Shown: positions 23,201 to 34,480 of the stretch, piece by piece
Layout of the letters: each line of letters begins with the position of its first letter
Numbering within the stretch: the stretch's first letter is position 1
DNA from: Notospermus geniculatus
Lineage: Eukaryota > Nemertea > Pilidiophora > Heteronemertea > Lineidae
Direction of reading: 5' to 3'
Length of the DNA: 64,000 bases
Assembly: GCA_002633025.1 (NCBI GenBank)
Contig: NMRB01000166.1
Location: forward strand, 133,371 to 197,370
The notes under the pieces: generated by a model
The model's input: the letters and a program-made list of their open reading frames with translations, nothing else
Told to the model about the DNA's origin: nothing
Database searches by the model: none
Position numbers and translations under genes: made by a program

Positions 23201-26200
23201 ACACCAAAATGCCAATCCAAAAACATGAGGCCTACGCAAATAATTGGTTACGCCTGACTGACCACCGTAATTCGTGCAAAGGCCTCCCTTCATACCCCTC
23301 TGTATACTTTGGCAAAGCTTTAGGCCACTTGCCTATTCGGGTTGGCCTGTTACTGGGAGACCAATACAACAGAGGCATTAACCTGTGCAGACATACGTCA
23401 CACAATAAGGTCGTCCTACTCTTGTATGCAATCCCGTTCAATACACTTTCCGTATAGATATAGTTTGATTGGAATTCGATATCAATAACTGGACTGTATT
23501 GGCGTGACCACAGGATATGAACTAACGTACTTGAATATACAAAATGTAGTTTGCTTATGTCATCCGATACCTTGTAGGATATTTTAACAAACTTTTGGAT
23601 GGTATTTCTCTGAAGGAACAAACTTAACGAGTTGTATCTGGTGTCTTTTGTGCGATTCTATCGATTGGTTTGGAGGGCGATACATTGAGTAGTTCAAGAT
23701 GGCTACCATGTACTATAGGCCCTACACCACTGAGGTGAGTAGTTTTATATACTGTTAGGCCTAATTGTTTTAATCGATAACTTTTTAACTGATTTGGGGT
23801 CTTCCTCAAATCCATCAAATTTGAACCATGGAGGTATCTCATAGCCCTCTGTACTTAGAGACTAGCAATAAAATGAAGTTTATTGCCAGAATATCAGGGG
23901 CGACCGCACAGAAAATCCGAAAGTGTACCGGTGCCTATTGGCAGTTAGTTATCACGCATTTTCCCATTAACTAAACCACCGATAGGCACCAAAAGCACTA
24001 TTGGACTTTCTGTGTCATCGGCCCTGCCTGGCAGTCAAGCCAAGGTCCACTCAGAATAACATGACTTTACTTTGTCCAGCGATCACTGATCCCTGGTTGC
24101 ACTTCCTCATCAGTACAGATCGAGGACCAGTCTGCAAAGGGCAAGTCCAAGACAATCGTCTTCCCTTTCTATTAAACAATGAGAACTTCTTAGCCTTCAT
24201 ACATCACTGATCACCTTGTCAAGGACACACCTTTGTAATCTTACTCATGTTATTGAGATTGTTGTCACACATGGTCCAGTGACAAACCTTCTGGCCTGAT
24301 CTATGATTGAACCATCGTGAAACCTTCACGCCTCATCAAACAGCTAATGCATGATATTGATTTCCCCATTTGCCACGATCAAAACCATTGATGGCGTTAA
24401 AGGTGGAGTTGGATGGTCCAGTTGCTGTCAGAATCACATAGGCGATATCCTGTCCAGCAGGGTCAGATCATCTTGAAGGCAAAATGCACTGTCCTTCCCT
24501 CCCGAGTAGGACCAAATCTATAGGGCTACAGTCCGGATGTTACGGATGGGTCCCTTTTGATCATACAGCCTACTTTAATGCAGCCAAAGTGCTAGATGGG
24601 ACATTCCTCTTTCCTCATTAATCTTCATCAACTGATATCGATCGCTCCCAATCATGATCTCAACCACAATCATGGTAGCCACCTTTCAAACTGTGATGTT
24701 ATGGATTAACGTGATAGGCCACTAATTGGCTGACGGTGTTCATAACTCAACAAAATGTCATTGGAATAACAGTATGAGGCTGTAAATGCTTACATATGGA
24801 AAATGAGGGAGATTGCATTTGATAGTAACTCACTGAATAAGAGATTGCACTTGATAGTAAGTCATTGAATAATTTGGTTTGTTTGGTTCCATTCTTTAGT
24901 ATGATTATAAAGTTGTAAGTAGAGTAAGCATTCACTTGTATTATTAAACTTTAAAATCATTAGAATAGTACGGTACTATTGTTTTCATCTGAAATGTTGT
25001 AAATAATTGTGTAAATGGTGTATCTACTGGCAGGATGTTCTGATCTTCGTATACAGTTCTGAAACTCAGTGTATGTTCAATGTCTCTTCATGTGAATGTA
25101 CTTTGTTGTCCACAAAATGTCATTTTGGATGTAAGAAGAGGTGGAGTACCTGAAGAGAATGTCCTGTCTGTCTCCTCTCTGTGTTTGTTTATTATATCCC
25201 ACCATGCACTGTCTTCCAGCACCTCATAACATCACGCACTCATGATGACAATAGTTATGCTTTGATCAGTCATTTGGTCTTTAAATTGGAGGAATCTGGC
25301 TCTAAAGACTGCTTGAAACAACTACCACTGGTCTTTAGTCTTTAGATCAAAGTAACTGGAAAATTTCTGACTCTTGCTGTTTCGAGTCGAGAAAAGTCGG
25401 TTACCTTTGGCTTACCACAAAATATGAGAAACATNCAAATACTTCTTAGATTCCTCCGACATGGATGGGTTGACGAAGGCCGAATTGGCCGCCAGATATA
25501 GTGAGTACTCGATCTCCAGTGGCTTGTTGTTCGTTGACGACGACTTTGTACTTGATTGAAGGGACGTTTTCTGAAAAGAGGTCCTAAGCACGATCTTGGC
25601 AACAGGACACAGTGGTCTATAGAAATTAACTGTAGAATTTATGGTCTTTTCCTGACCTCAGGACAATTGATGTGACATTCAGTGAAGAGGTATATGAACC
25701 CAATATTTATCAAACTGATTGAAAGAGTGTCAATTTAACTGTCTAAATAGATTCAATATTTATAGTATTCTATTGATAACGTCTAGTATTTCATTCAACA
25801 ATGTTGATTTATGGGAGGTGACCATTTTGATGGGGGAATGTCGTGACAATCATAATATCGTCCTGTTTATTCTTTCAGTTTCATTAAAGCAGACGTTATC
25901 AAGTCAGACAACAGAACTGGCTCATTATAAAGAGAGGACTCAGAAATTACAAAATGAATTGATAAAGGTGAGTTGGGGGTAATTATCCTGGATTAATTAT
26001 TTGAAGGTCACCAGAATGTGATCAGTTGTTGTGCCATAGGTTGGTATCCAAAGATCAATGTTGATCAGAAGTGTTGTAGTGCCTTTAAAATGATGGAATC
26101 TCATGCATTTTGTGTTTCCATCCAATTTCTAACTGTCAACCTCTTGTTGTAGAGAAACGATAGTGAGAAGGAATACCTTCGTCTGAGTCAGGCCCACAAG

Positions 26201-29200
26201 GCCCAGCAGGATCTCCTCCATCGGTTACAGGATAAACAACAGAAGGAGGCCAAGATGAAAGAAGCATTTAAAAAACAGGAAGAAGTCATCGTGAAAATGG
26301 AGAATATGCTGAAGGACCAGCAGAAGAGTAAGGAAAAAGATCCAACCAGTAAGTGTCGACGGGCTCCAAGGTTGCATGTCACACCCAAAGGCCTTCAAAC
26401 ACTGCTGTGTGTTCTGCGAGTGAAAGTGGCATGGAAGACGGAACCGAGAAGATACCGAGCTGTGCAGTGTTTCTTGTGACACCTAAAGGCCTTCACACAC
26501 TGCTGAATTCTGCGAGTGATAGTGAATTGGCAGTTTGATTTGTCGTGAACTGCTCAATGTATGTAGACACTTTGAACCGTTGATTGTGCTGAGGTGGCCA
26601 AAACGATTTCTCAGAATGGCAAGACCTTTGCCTCCCCTAGGCGGTTACTGTGGCCTGCCAATCTCTACACCAGTCCATAACCTCAGTCCTCACCCACTTG
26701 TTTCTTGTATTTGCAGAAGAAGCAGCATATCAAGCTTTATTGGAAGAAAACAAACGGTTACGGGACAATCTCCAGGAAGAGAGGGTAAGTTTGTGGAGAA
26801 TCTGGCTGTGTTCTTGGCTGAGCAAGATGGTAACCCAGTGGACCCAATGTTAAATGGTAAAGCTTCAAAGATTGGGTGATCAAAATGGATAGAGAGCTGT
26901 AGAAGTATCATCTCAGCATGCTCTGTACAAACCTGACTTGTGGATTATCAAGTCTTGTGTTGATTGATTGTGAATGTCTCGATCTCTTCAGGCGAGAGGA
27001 AAACGTGGGCAGGATGACGAGGATGAAAAATTAGAAATGTACCAACAATTAGACAGAGCCCAGGGCCGCATTATGGGCTTAGAAAAACAGGTGAGTGATG
27101 GGATGGTAGGAGGGGATTCAAGGGTGAATGGTTGGGGCAGGACCTTCATAATCAAGCTGGTACTCCTTACAATAAACACTGTGCCAGGATTCATTGACAA
27201 TGCCACGTTTGGCACATCCCGAGGTAGTCAGTGGTTCTTAGCCCTTACTTCCTTTGTCACTATGTACCATTTGTGTGCAGTGACATAGGGAGCGAGGGCT
27301 AAGAACCACTGATTATCTCAGGATGTTCTTGACAGTATGAAAACCTTGTTTTTCAGTTGGCTGATAATGCACGGAAGTGGGGGAAAGAAAAGAATGAGTT
27401 GTTAGTGAGACTCTCAGAGACGGAGCACGGACTTGGCCGTGCTGGGCAGAAACCTCTACAAGACTATCTGGTAAGTATCAATTGCGGAGACAAAACGTGT
27501 GTCATACACTTGTTGTACTCTCAACACTCCAGATGGTTGTTAACTCCTAACTCTCGTAGTCTGACCACATCCTGGTGGCAAGTTTGGTGGGGTGTGGTCA
27601 GTTGTTTCAGACGAAACAAGCAAATGATGGACAATGGTGCATGCTTCAGGCACACTCATAAACACAGAACTCAATACTGGTGAACTCTCCATACCGGTAC
27701 GGTAGTTTGAATGGCCTCTGTTTATTCTTGATTCCTTCTAATGTAACATTGCACCCTTCCTTACCAGTAGGCTCCAAAACATAACACATTTAACAGATTG
27801 TACCCTTCCTTTATCAACCCTTTCTGCAGCACGAGCCATATTGAAAAATCATAAGTAAGATTATGAGCTACGTAACTAACATTCATGTTGAGTTTAAGAC
27901 CAATCACCATTCTATGAGGCCAGTCACCTGTATGAGTGACCTCATGGGCCGACTTCATTTTAATTTCATCCTAAACCATAATGCTTATTACATTTCTTTG
28001 TTCAGCCAATGCCTGCCCCTTACTATTTGATGCCTACCGTCCCAGCGCCTGTCTGGATACCTATGGTAACCATGGCGACTAACTGTAAACAAGACCACCA
28101 CACTAATGGCGACCATAGAGGAATAATATTTTGATTATTTGCTGTCATGATGTCATAGATTTAATCAGTCACTTCACGATCGGCTTGTCAACTGAGCCTG
28201 CATGTTGTGTCGTGAATGGCATCATCACTTAACCCTCAGAGCACTGGCAGCAACATAAAAGAGAGAGAAATTGTAAAAGTTTCTTTCCTGAAACCTGCAA
28301 CATGGGTATTAGTTAGAAAGTTCAAGAGTAGCCAAGCCGCTGGCGACTGGGTCCGAAGCATCTGATTAGTTTGGTGGTCTCATGTTGACTTTTCATATTA
28401 ATACTTAATACTGCTTTTGCATTGCCATTGAATAGATTCCTTCAATGATCATTTGATACATTATTTGATAGCGATCTGCACTGATTCCTTTGGGTGAAAC
28501 AAAGTATAACGATAGTGTAAGAATTTTCAGTTTATCATGACACGAGATGCCTGAAAATTAGCACCAAAAACTTCATAGAACACAGCCTGGGATCACTCCA
28601 CCCGCTGCAAGTTTGAGTTTGTTCACTGCCTGTTTCCTAAATTCATAATTTTTGTGCAGTTTGTTGAGTGCTCCACCAGTTACATCACTAGACTTCTTCA
28701 CGTCTTTTGCCGCCGACACACTCGCCACACTTCGATGTCAGGTGTTTTGGTGGCAAAGACGGAAACCAGTCTACTTTCATCTTGAGTTTTCAACAAGACC
28801 ATTTCAATTACCCGCCCCGTTCTATACAAAGTCAACATACTGTCTGTTTCATCATCCGCGAGTGTTTTAATCTCCTGTTTGTTCTGTTCAGATACCAAAA
28901 ACTTATGTCCTACGTCCGAAGGTAACATCATTTAAATGTGTAGCCTAGAAGACCAAGTGCGTTTGAGATAAGACCATCATTTTATGCTTGCATCGTTAAT
29001 GTTCAGGCATTTTCCCCATGATGATTGTACATGTACGGACGAGTTTAGAATCCCCGATCAGTGCCCAAAAAAAGGTCATCGATTGACGGAATAAGCCGCA
29101 TTGTACAATAGGATTTCCATTGTGTGCCATGGAGTAACGTCACTTCCGATCGGGGATTCTAAACTTTAGCCAAATGTACACTGCAGTGCACACTCCCGAC

Positions 29201-30711
29201 CCCTGAATGCTAAAATTGCAAAGTTATCAAGCGCATTTGTCTTCTGGTCACTGTAACAAAAGGTAGAAGACTGTTGGTGGACATAGCTATACCGTCTTGT
29301 GACGTTTCCTGTCCTTGTCAGACCATTTCGCCCTACCATGCTCGGCTTTGGTCAACTAATGTTCATAGATCTGTGTTCGTACCTCTCCATCTTTTGTGTA
29401 TAACCCTACTCTACCTCATGTTCTGTCCGTGCAGTGTCAAGGTATATGTCATCTACTAATCCACACGGATCCTCTGTGACCCTCCCTGACAGCGGTTTCA
29501 CCTCTTAAACCATCTTCACACAGGTCGTGCACTCTCACAAAATCATACCCAGGGCCAGAGAATATAAGTCTAGGTATTGGTACTACAAGGTAACCTGATA
29601 CATTGTACCTCCAATCTGCATGTTATAGCAAAATATCTAATCTTACTGCATGCTCTAGAGGACATATTAGAGATTGTGGGGGATTCTGGAGATCCCCGTA
29701 CACTAGATCATGATGTAAATGTGACATTGACAATATCAAAGTGGTGTGGTCGCCTGATGAGTGCTCATCACCACGGCCAGTGTCTGGAGCACGTTGATCC
29801 CCATCACCAAAGTTAAGCAACCCTGAACATGGCTAGTCAGTGGTGGATGTGGGTGGCCCTGAATGAGTCAGATTTGGTTCATTTGACTAACTTCCATGAC
29901 GTTTTGTAACGGACACTGTGCCTTTAAAGCGTGAGATTTGGTGGCAATTGCCTTTCTGTAAATTCACGGTGTTCAACCCGTGATGTGGTGGGCACTAAAA
30001 AGCATGCCATTCAGTGAAGATGGTACCCCTGCATGGATGTTAGCAAAAATATCGTAGAAATGCCCAAATGACATCAAGTTATGGGCTTGGATTGTATGCA
30101 TGTTATAATAATAATAGGCTGCATATTTTAGCGTACGTATATAGTGTTCATCATTATTGTCCCTCCTTATGTGGATTGTTCATAACATGTGAAGTCTCTT
30201 GAACACGTCCCTCCATTTTGTTGAGGGGAGAAATCTTGGTGTAATGCAATAGACTCTATCACTCCAATAGAGCGCAGCACCTGACGGGTTGCTGGCTAGG
30301 CCTTCAGCGTCACGACGTCCCGTGCCCCATTCTAAACGCCATGACGTCACTCGAAAAACCTCCACTTGTTTCAGCGGTCATGACGTCGTCTCAAGTCAAG
30401 ATGTCATGGAATGAGTACGGGACGTCGTGACGCTGTAGTTACCCGTCAGGTGCTGCGCTCTTTTGGAGTGATATAGTCTATTAAGACTATGTCTAACAAG
30501 TCTAAACTCAGCATAAATCAACGAAGGCAGTATTGCCTACAAAATCGAATCCAAATCATAGAGTGAAAATTCAGGGAATAAAATGATTGTCAGGAATTGC
30601 ATCTGATCTCTGCCTCTCTGATTTCAATTTCAGGATGACAACCCAAATCGACCCGCATATTCCAAAGCTCCCCGAGGTAAAAAGAACAATCTGAAGCCTC
30701 TAGGATACTGA
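12949..30711 (+). CDS. CCDC33: CCDC33, coiled-coil domain-containing protein 33 (multi-exon)
   Basis: At least 24 coding exons with GT-AG junctions and continuous phase. The call rests on the C-terminal coiled coil (KLQNELIKRNDSEKEYLRL, RLRDNLQEER, LDRAQGRIMGLEKQ, DNARKWGKEKNELLVRL), which matches vertebrate CCDC33 in order and wording as I recall it, after upstream C2-type domains. Vertebrate CCDC33 is testis-expressed and has been described as a putative peroxisomal protein. The start is the ATG at 12949, just after an acceptor at 12939, so an untranslated exon probably lies upstream. The stop is the TGA at 30709. Exons between 21520 and 25449 are not resolved. The exact function in this animal is unknown; a role in sperm or cilia is inferred from the family. 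Confidence 0.85.
14286..14393. repeat. Foldback, GCATCCTCCCAT family, in a CCDC33 intron
   Basis: The ends GCATCCTCCCATCGCAGGGC and their inverse enclose a central palindrome of GAAGAGGAG/CTCCTCTTC and CGTATG words. It is related to the copies at 9804 and 33400. Confidence 0.7.
14841..16409 (+). CDS. CCDC33: CCDC33 coding exons 4-6: C2 domain
   Basis: Exons 14841-15103, 15988-16121 and 16300-16409 with phases 2, 1 and 0. The acceptor at 14840 is chosen because it alone keeps phase 0 without a stop; the nearer CAG acceptor at 14858-14860 would give an immediate stop. The encoded strands FTLTVYIQDT, ITVIFHGATSLPP, CPMWEETVTLTVEDV and LMLTVADKNS fit a C2 beta-sandwich with the usual xPxWEE turn. 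I see no clear full set of calcium-binding aspartates. Confidence 0.75.
15653..15780. repeat. Foldback element of about 128 bases
   Basis: Arms of about 57 bases beginning AGGGAGGTTTTGCAGGC are inverted around a short spacer (GGGTATACC), with a few mismatches. Located in a CCDC33 intron. Confidence 0.75.
16665..21519 (+). CDS. CCDC33: CCDC33 coding exons 7-14: second C2-like region
   Basis: Exons 16665-16769, 16910-17001, 17146-17272, 17737-17869, 18114-18247, 18501-18572, 20647-20790 and 21367-21519; phases link without stops. Text such as EVLLRAVQKPMVNPVGPLIA, PDVQPIWNHPFLF and ALVLEYYTFNT indicates a further C2-type beta-sandwich, ending in PRYYLQYKLKNA. The largest intron here (18573-20646) holds repeats only. 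Confidence 0.78.
17944..18060 (+). repeat. Degenerate tRNA-derived SINE-like sequence
   Basis: A box A-like TGGCTGAGTGGTTAGCAC is followed at tRNA distance by a degraded box B (GATGGGTTTGTGACCCAC). The sequence runs on past the tRNA length, as in a SINE. Intronic. Confidence 0.45.
18573..20646 (+). other. CCDC33 intron holding repeats
   Basis: Holds a GC-rich hairpin around 19690-19730 (CCCAGGCGGC and its inverse, followed by a G run), a G/C-tract repeat near 20395-20560, and an NRF1-like GCGCATGCGCGG word near 19368. No coding exon seen. Confidence 0.5.
22521..22673. mobile_element. MITE-like inverted repeat
   Basis: The left end ACTAAAGCCGGTGACAGACT is repeated inverted at 22650-22673 with a few mismatches. 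Non-coding interior. In a CCDC33 intron. Confidence 0.6.
23896..24025. mobile_element. Short TIR element, CCGACCGCACAGAAAGTCC family
   Basis: Its ends carry the CACAGAAA-TCC/GGACTTTCTGTG inverted pair, and inside, a pair GGTGCCTAT-GGCAGTTAGTT and its inverse. A longer member of the same family is at 31539-32097. Confidence 0.7.
25450..27470 (+). CDS. CCDC33: CCDC33 coiled-coil exons
   Basis: Exons 25450-25500 (DSSDMDGLTKAELAARY), 25879-25967, 26153-26348, 26717-26784, 26992-27090 and 27357-27470, phases 1, 0, 1, 0, 0, 0. Together they encode a nearly continuous heptad-type coiled coil of about 200 residues rich in Glu, Lys, Gln and Leu. The wording closely follows vertebrate CCDC33 and is the main basis for the gene call. 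Coiled coils here probably mediate dimerisation or scaffold binding. Confidence 0.88.
27224..27316. repeat. Small foldback in a CCDC33 intron
   Basis: TCAGTGGTTCTTAGCCCT at the left is repeated inverted as AGGGCTAAGAACCACTGA at the right, about 90 bases in total. Confidence 0.7.
28006..30711 (+). CDS. CCDC33: CCDC33 C-terminal tail exons
   Basis: Exons 28006-28065 (PMPAPYYLMPTVPAPVWIPM), 28892-28921 (IPKTYVLRPK), 29524-29589 (VVHSHKIIPRAREYKSRYW) and the terminal exon 30634-30711 (DDNPNRPAYSKAPRGK, ending LKPLGY and TGA). All are phase 0. The two middle exons are short and rest only on good splice sites and open phase, so either could be alternative or spurious. The tail is proline-rich then basic. 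Confidence 0.6.
29041..29167. mobile_element. MITE-like element
   Basis: GTTTAGAATCCCCGATC is repeated inverted as GATCGGGGATTCTAAAC, enclosing about 90 non-coding bases in a CCDC33 intron. Confidence 0.7.
29765..29865 (+). repeat. 5S rRNA-derived sequence (SINE3-like head or 5S pseudogene)
   Basis: It resembles 5S rRNA in order: CACGGCCA, then GTTGATCCCCATCACC, then AAGTTAAGCAACCCTGAACATGG at the internal control region, then AGTCAGTGGTGGATGTGGGTG at the end. Several positions are changed and the expected ends are absent, so it is not a working 5S gene. It may be the head of a 5S-derived SINE or a stray pseudogene. Confidence 0.6.
30247..30483. mobile_element. MITE with about 42-base inverted ends
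   Basis: The left end, AATAGACTCTATCACTCCAA with GCGCAGCACCTGACGGG, is repeated inverted at the right. Nested GACGTC-containing inverted words lie inside. In the last CCDC33 intron. Confidence 0.8.
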
Positions 30712-31538
30712 GACCTGGAGACGAGAGGTGTTGGAACAGTTTAATCTTGTTACTGCTGTCTCATCATTGGCCAGAATGGCAATGCAGAAACTGATACTGG
30801 AGTATATTGGGTGTCCTGAATCAATAGGATGGTACAGGATGTTTTGTTCAACTTCGAGCTGGACTGAACTCACGGCAAAAGACATACAAGCGCCGTCCGT
30901 TGACTTGTGTGTCCTATCATCCGTCCATACATAAGCCTAGGCCTAGGCCTGTCGAGGACATCCGTGTACGGCTGTGACATATGAGGGTATTGTTTAAGCA
31001 TACTCTGTGATAACTAGGGAGGTACTTTTGAACTCAGATGGGGGACATGGAGAAAGTGCATCAGACATTAGTCCTTAGTATGTGGAGATTACCGCTGTGG
31101 TAACCGTACTGTAAGGACACAAATTTTTGAATTTGGTCAGTTTGACTATCTTAAAACTGGTTTAACGTTCCTATGACTATGAAGTGGCTGCCTCAGTGTA
31201 ATTGTCAGGAGATCTGAAACGTTTTGGTAGCACAACATTGCTATGGGTGCTACCCTTTGAACTCAAAGTGGATTTGGAAAGTATACTCAAAATATTAGTC
31301 ACCAAGATTACAGGCATTGCCTGTCACTAGTACACTAATCATCTTTCACCTTCTGCAACTTTGTTACTACTGTATATTTTGTAAATAATAAGCTTCTGTA
31401 CATAAAGGTTCCTACTATGAGGACCATTTGTACTGAACCAGGATGAGAGTGATGTAGAGAGAACAAAGATGTGGCAATGCCTGCAGGACTAAAATTGGAC
31501 CTGAGCAGACCATTCTTTAAAAACATGAGCAAAAGACC
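30712..31538 (+). other. CCDC33 3' flank, no further gene seen
   Basis: Presumed 3' untranslated region and flank. I find no certain poly(A) signal and no coding frame. Confidence 0.4.
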
Positions 31539-32097
31539 TGGGCCGACCGCACAGAAAGTCCAATGAGGAACCGGAGGAACTAATCCATGACGTGGCGCTG
31601 ATGAACAACTCAGTCTAAAATATGACGTCGAAAGTGAGGCTAACGTTATTTCCCATTTAATTCTGGACACTACACCCTACTTCCAGACGTAATATACCTG
31701 AAGTAGTCCATTGAATTTTGAATTTTACACGTTCAACATCAAGTATAGGACTGACTCAATGTATCTGAATGTTTTCAAGCGAAAATTCAAGCGGGAACAT
31801 GTCGAATTTTATCAACAAAATTGACTATTTTTAGCGTAAAGAACAGATCGAAGAGCAACGTCACTCATTCTGAATGACGCACGACGGAACGACGTGCGAC
31901 GTCAAAGAGGTTTTCAACGTCGCGGCGCATGCGTTTTTGTGTAAAAACTGAGTTGTTCCCCAGCGCCTCCTTTGGGCACTCCGGTTCCCCATTGTGCTAC
32001 CGGCGCCTATCGGCAGTTAGTTACAACGCATTTTCCCATTAACTAAACTGCCGATAGGCACCGAAAGCACCATCGGACTTTCTGTGTGGTCGGCCCT
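31539..32097. mobile_element. TIR element, long member of the CCGACCGCACAGAAAGTCC family
   Basis: GGGCCGACCGCACAGAAAGT at the left is repeated inverted at the right. The right part shares the CGCCTATCGGCAGTTAGTT hairpin with the 130-base copy at 23896. The extra 400 bases hold no transposase frame. Confidence 0.7.
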
Positions 32098-32857
32098 GCT
32101 CTCGTGTCTGAGAACTTGTCATGGTTGATTGAAAGACCTTCAGAGCAGGTTGACAACAGAACTGCCCTCTATTAGTAAAGAGTGCTGTTAACATGGCTGC
32201 TCTCCAATGGCAAAAGAGAGTATCTTGGTTATGGCATGGAAATATTATACAGAAACTTCCATGGTTATGGTAATTGTGCTCTGTAAATATACCGGTAAAT
32301 GTACATCTTATTTGTACTTTGCTTCTGGATGTAGAAATAAAGAAACAACGAATCCTCTAAAATCTATCCCCTACTTCCACCCTGGTTCCGATAACTCTGG
32401 ATGTAGAAAAAAAGAAACAAAGGGAAAGAAATGAACATGAGTTTCTTACAGTGTTGAGCATTGCCCAGTGCATGGACTAAAGAAAACCTGTGTTGAATGT
32501 CACTTGGTAGGCCTATAAGTGATCAGCACAGGTGGTCACGCCTGAATACACAGTCATGACTCCTACGAACAGAAGAATGGCAAGTCTACTGGATAAATCA
32601 TTTTTATTGGTTACATATTCATACAAATATTCTGGGTCAAATTGAACCAATTTTGGTTACAATCTACAAGTACAACGACACCATTTACACGTGAAAAAGA
32701 GGCCAGGTACATATATCTATCATGAAGTGCAGTTTGCTATGAATTCATTGACAAATTTCGAAAGCATTGATTAACTTTGGCACAGGAAGATGGAGTGCCT
32801 CAAGTCTTGACAACAAGCCCCCAAAGACGACAATTTGGCACGATTGGGTGACTGTGT
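32098..32857. other. No gene seen
   Basis: Non-coding; a short GGATGTAGAAA-AAAGAAACAA word pair recurs near 32330 and 32400. Confidence 0.4.
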
Positions 32858-33085
32858 TAAGCCCGTGTCACACTGTCCCGAAATTAGACACCCGATGGCC
32901 ACACGAATATGGAATTTTGAATTTCGCATGAAGATGGCCCCAAAGTCAACTTCCAGAATCTTGCAAATTTTCGACCCCAACCGGGGTCTTCTTCAGGCTG
33001 GCATTTATCAGTAAGATTTCCAAAAGTTTCCATAATTCGTATGGCCATCGGGTGTCAACTTCGGGACAGTGTGACACGGGCTTTA
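32858..33085. mobile_element. MITE with about 50-base inverted ends
   Basis: AAGCCCGTGTCACACTGTCC, then ACCCGATGGCCA, are repeated inverted at the right end. TTAA/TTTA-like bases flank it. Non-coding interior. Confidence 0.8.
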
Positions 33086-33399
33086 GTGATGTGCATGAAG
33101 ACGAGATGTACTGAGGAGAAATATGATGTTCTTGTAGGAAACAAACTGAACTCTTAGACAGATAGGCCAGTGCAAAAGTTGAATCCGTCCAACTGAAAGT
33201 CCTGCCCATGAAAACAACCAGCAGAAAATGATTGGAGAGATCATAAGGAGCACATCGTATGTGATCCTTCTAACAACATTATAGGGCATAATATAACAAA
33301 AGTTGGGGTTGAAACCTTCGATACTAGCTGAGATATTAACTGTCTTTTTACTTTTTAACAAGACTGTACATGTAAATGTCTTCTGGTTCCCGATGTACA

Positions 33400-33461
33400 G
33401 CATCCTCCCACAGCAGGGGTTTTTACCTCGCTCCTCTTCATCCGCTCACACAAACCCCTGC
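33400..33461. repeat. Partial copy of the GCATCCTCCCAC foldback family
   Basis: GCATCCTCCCACAGCAGGGG then CTCGCTCCTCTTCATCCGCT match the 9804 and 14286 copies; the right arm is truncated. Confidence 0.6.
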
Positions 33462-34074
33462 CGACATTCGCCGGAATCCGTGGAGTATCAAAGCTATTCC
33501 AGCAAATGTTCATCCCCACCATCTCATCCCAAGTAGGCCGGTGATTGATACACATGAACTACGTAGGTTTGAACAAAGCCGACCCAGCAGGTCAACATGA
33601 AATAACCCCAGCGGCGTATCTGTTTGGCGACGTGTGGCCTGAGAATGATATACATTATGTGCGATGAATGTAGGATAGGCTGAACTCAACTTAGGTTGAA
33701 TCGAGCGGTGTAAATAGGTTAATGGTCGGCATGGGTCAGCATTAACCAATGTCAGCTGCTTGGCAGTGAATATTACAAGGGCCGTTATACATGTATACGT
33801 GTAACTGATCTCTAGTTGGGGTGAGGTGGGGAAGCTGAGGTATTTCAGCACTGTGTTGTGCGTGACACTACGATACAATGTACGTGTAATGCCTGTCATC
33901 TTAAGGTGACACTCAGAAATGGCGTTCGCTGATTGGGCGCATTTTTTGTGCGCCAAATACCCCAGCAAATCAGGCGGATGTCCTCAGGGGTTTGTCTGCG
34001 GTGACGAAGGGACGAGCAGTAAGAACGCCTGATATTCTCAGGATGGATGCACAGGTGCTTCTACCGGTACATGA
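33462..34074. other. No gene seen
   Basis: Non-coding sequence; short frames have no recognisable motif. Confidence 0.4.
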
Positions 34075-34480
34075 TGAATGATTTGAAACATCACTGCCTG
34101 TGCCTCTACCTCTACCACAGGCAGTGATGTTTCAAATTATCAAGTTTGACCTTGACCTTGACCTCTGATCATGGTCGTTGCATAATTGAAATGGGCATCA
34201 TCGATAATGTAAGTATGGGTGATATCATTCCTCTACCTCTACAACAGGCAGCTGCAGAGATATTTTAAATTACCAAGTTTGACCTTGACCATGACCTCTG
34301 ATCATCGAGTTTGTTGCATAATCGAAATCAGCATCAACAACAACCTAAGTATGGCTGATATCATACCTCTATCTCTACCACAGGCAGAGATATTTCAAAT
34401 TGTCAAGTTTGATAAATCAAAATATCATGATATTTCAATCACCCGAACAGGCGAGGTTGAGAATTTTAACACAATCATGG
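34075..34480 (+). repeat. Tandem/dispersed repeat with TGACCTTGACC words
   Basis: About three degenerate units containing CTACCACAGGCAG, ATATTTCAAATT-TCAAGTTTGA, CCTTGACCTCTGATCAT and GCATAATCGAAAT. It is the reverse-orientation relative of 8070-8300. Confidence 0.65.

Larger units (their letters stand above)
21520..25449 (+). other. CCDC33 intronic interval with unresolved exons
   Basis: The reading phase is 0 at 21519 and 1 at 25450, so at least one exon must lie between or be lost. A 17-base candidate micro-exon (22831-22847, CCAG before and GTAAGC after) is the only candidate I can offer. Vertebrate CCDC33 has a first coiled-coil segment that should fall here; I cannot find it. One unresolved base is at 25435, just before the next exon. 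Two foldback elements lie inside (22521-22673 and 23896-24025). Confidence 0.4.

Noticed and set aside
23232-23621. 129-residue minus-strand frame
   Set aside because: No recognisable domain, composition like random sequence, and it lies within the CCDC33 gene.
23690-23735. CCDC33 exon at ATGGCTACCATG
   Set aside because: Weak acceptor, and joining to the candidate micro-exon gives a stop codon.
25200-25350. Possible exon after CTTCCAG
   Set aside because: Open for about 50 codons, but no donor is found before a stop and there is no coiled-coil character.
29765-29865. Working 5S rRNA gene
   Set aside because: Several changes in conserved stems and missing ends.
33510-33968. 152-residue minus-strand frame
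   Set aside because: No motif and no splice or promoter support; likely chance.
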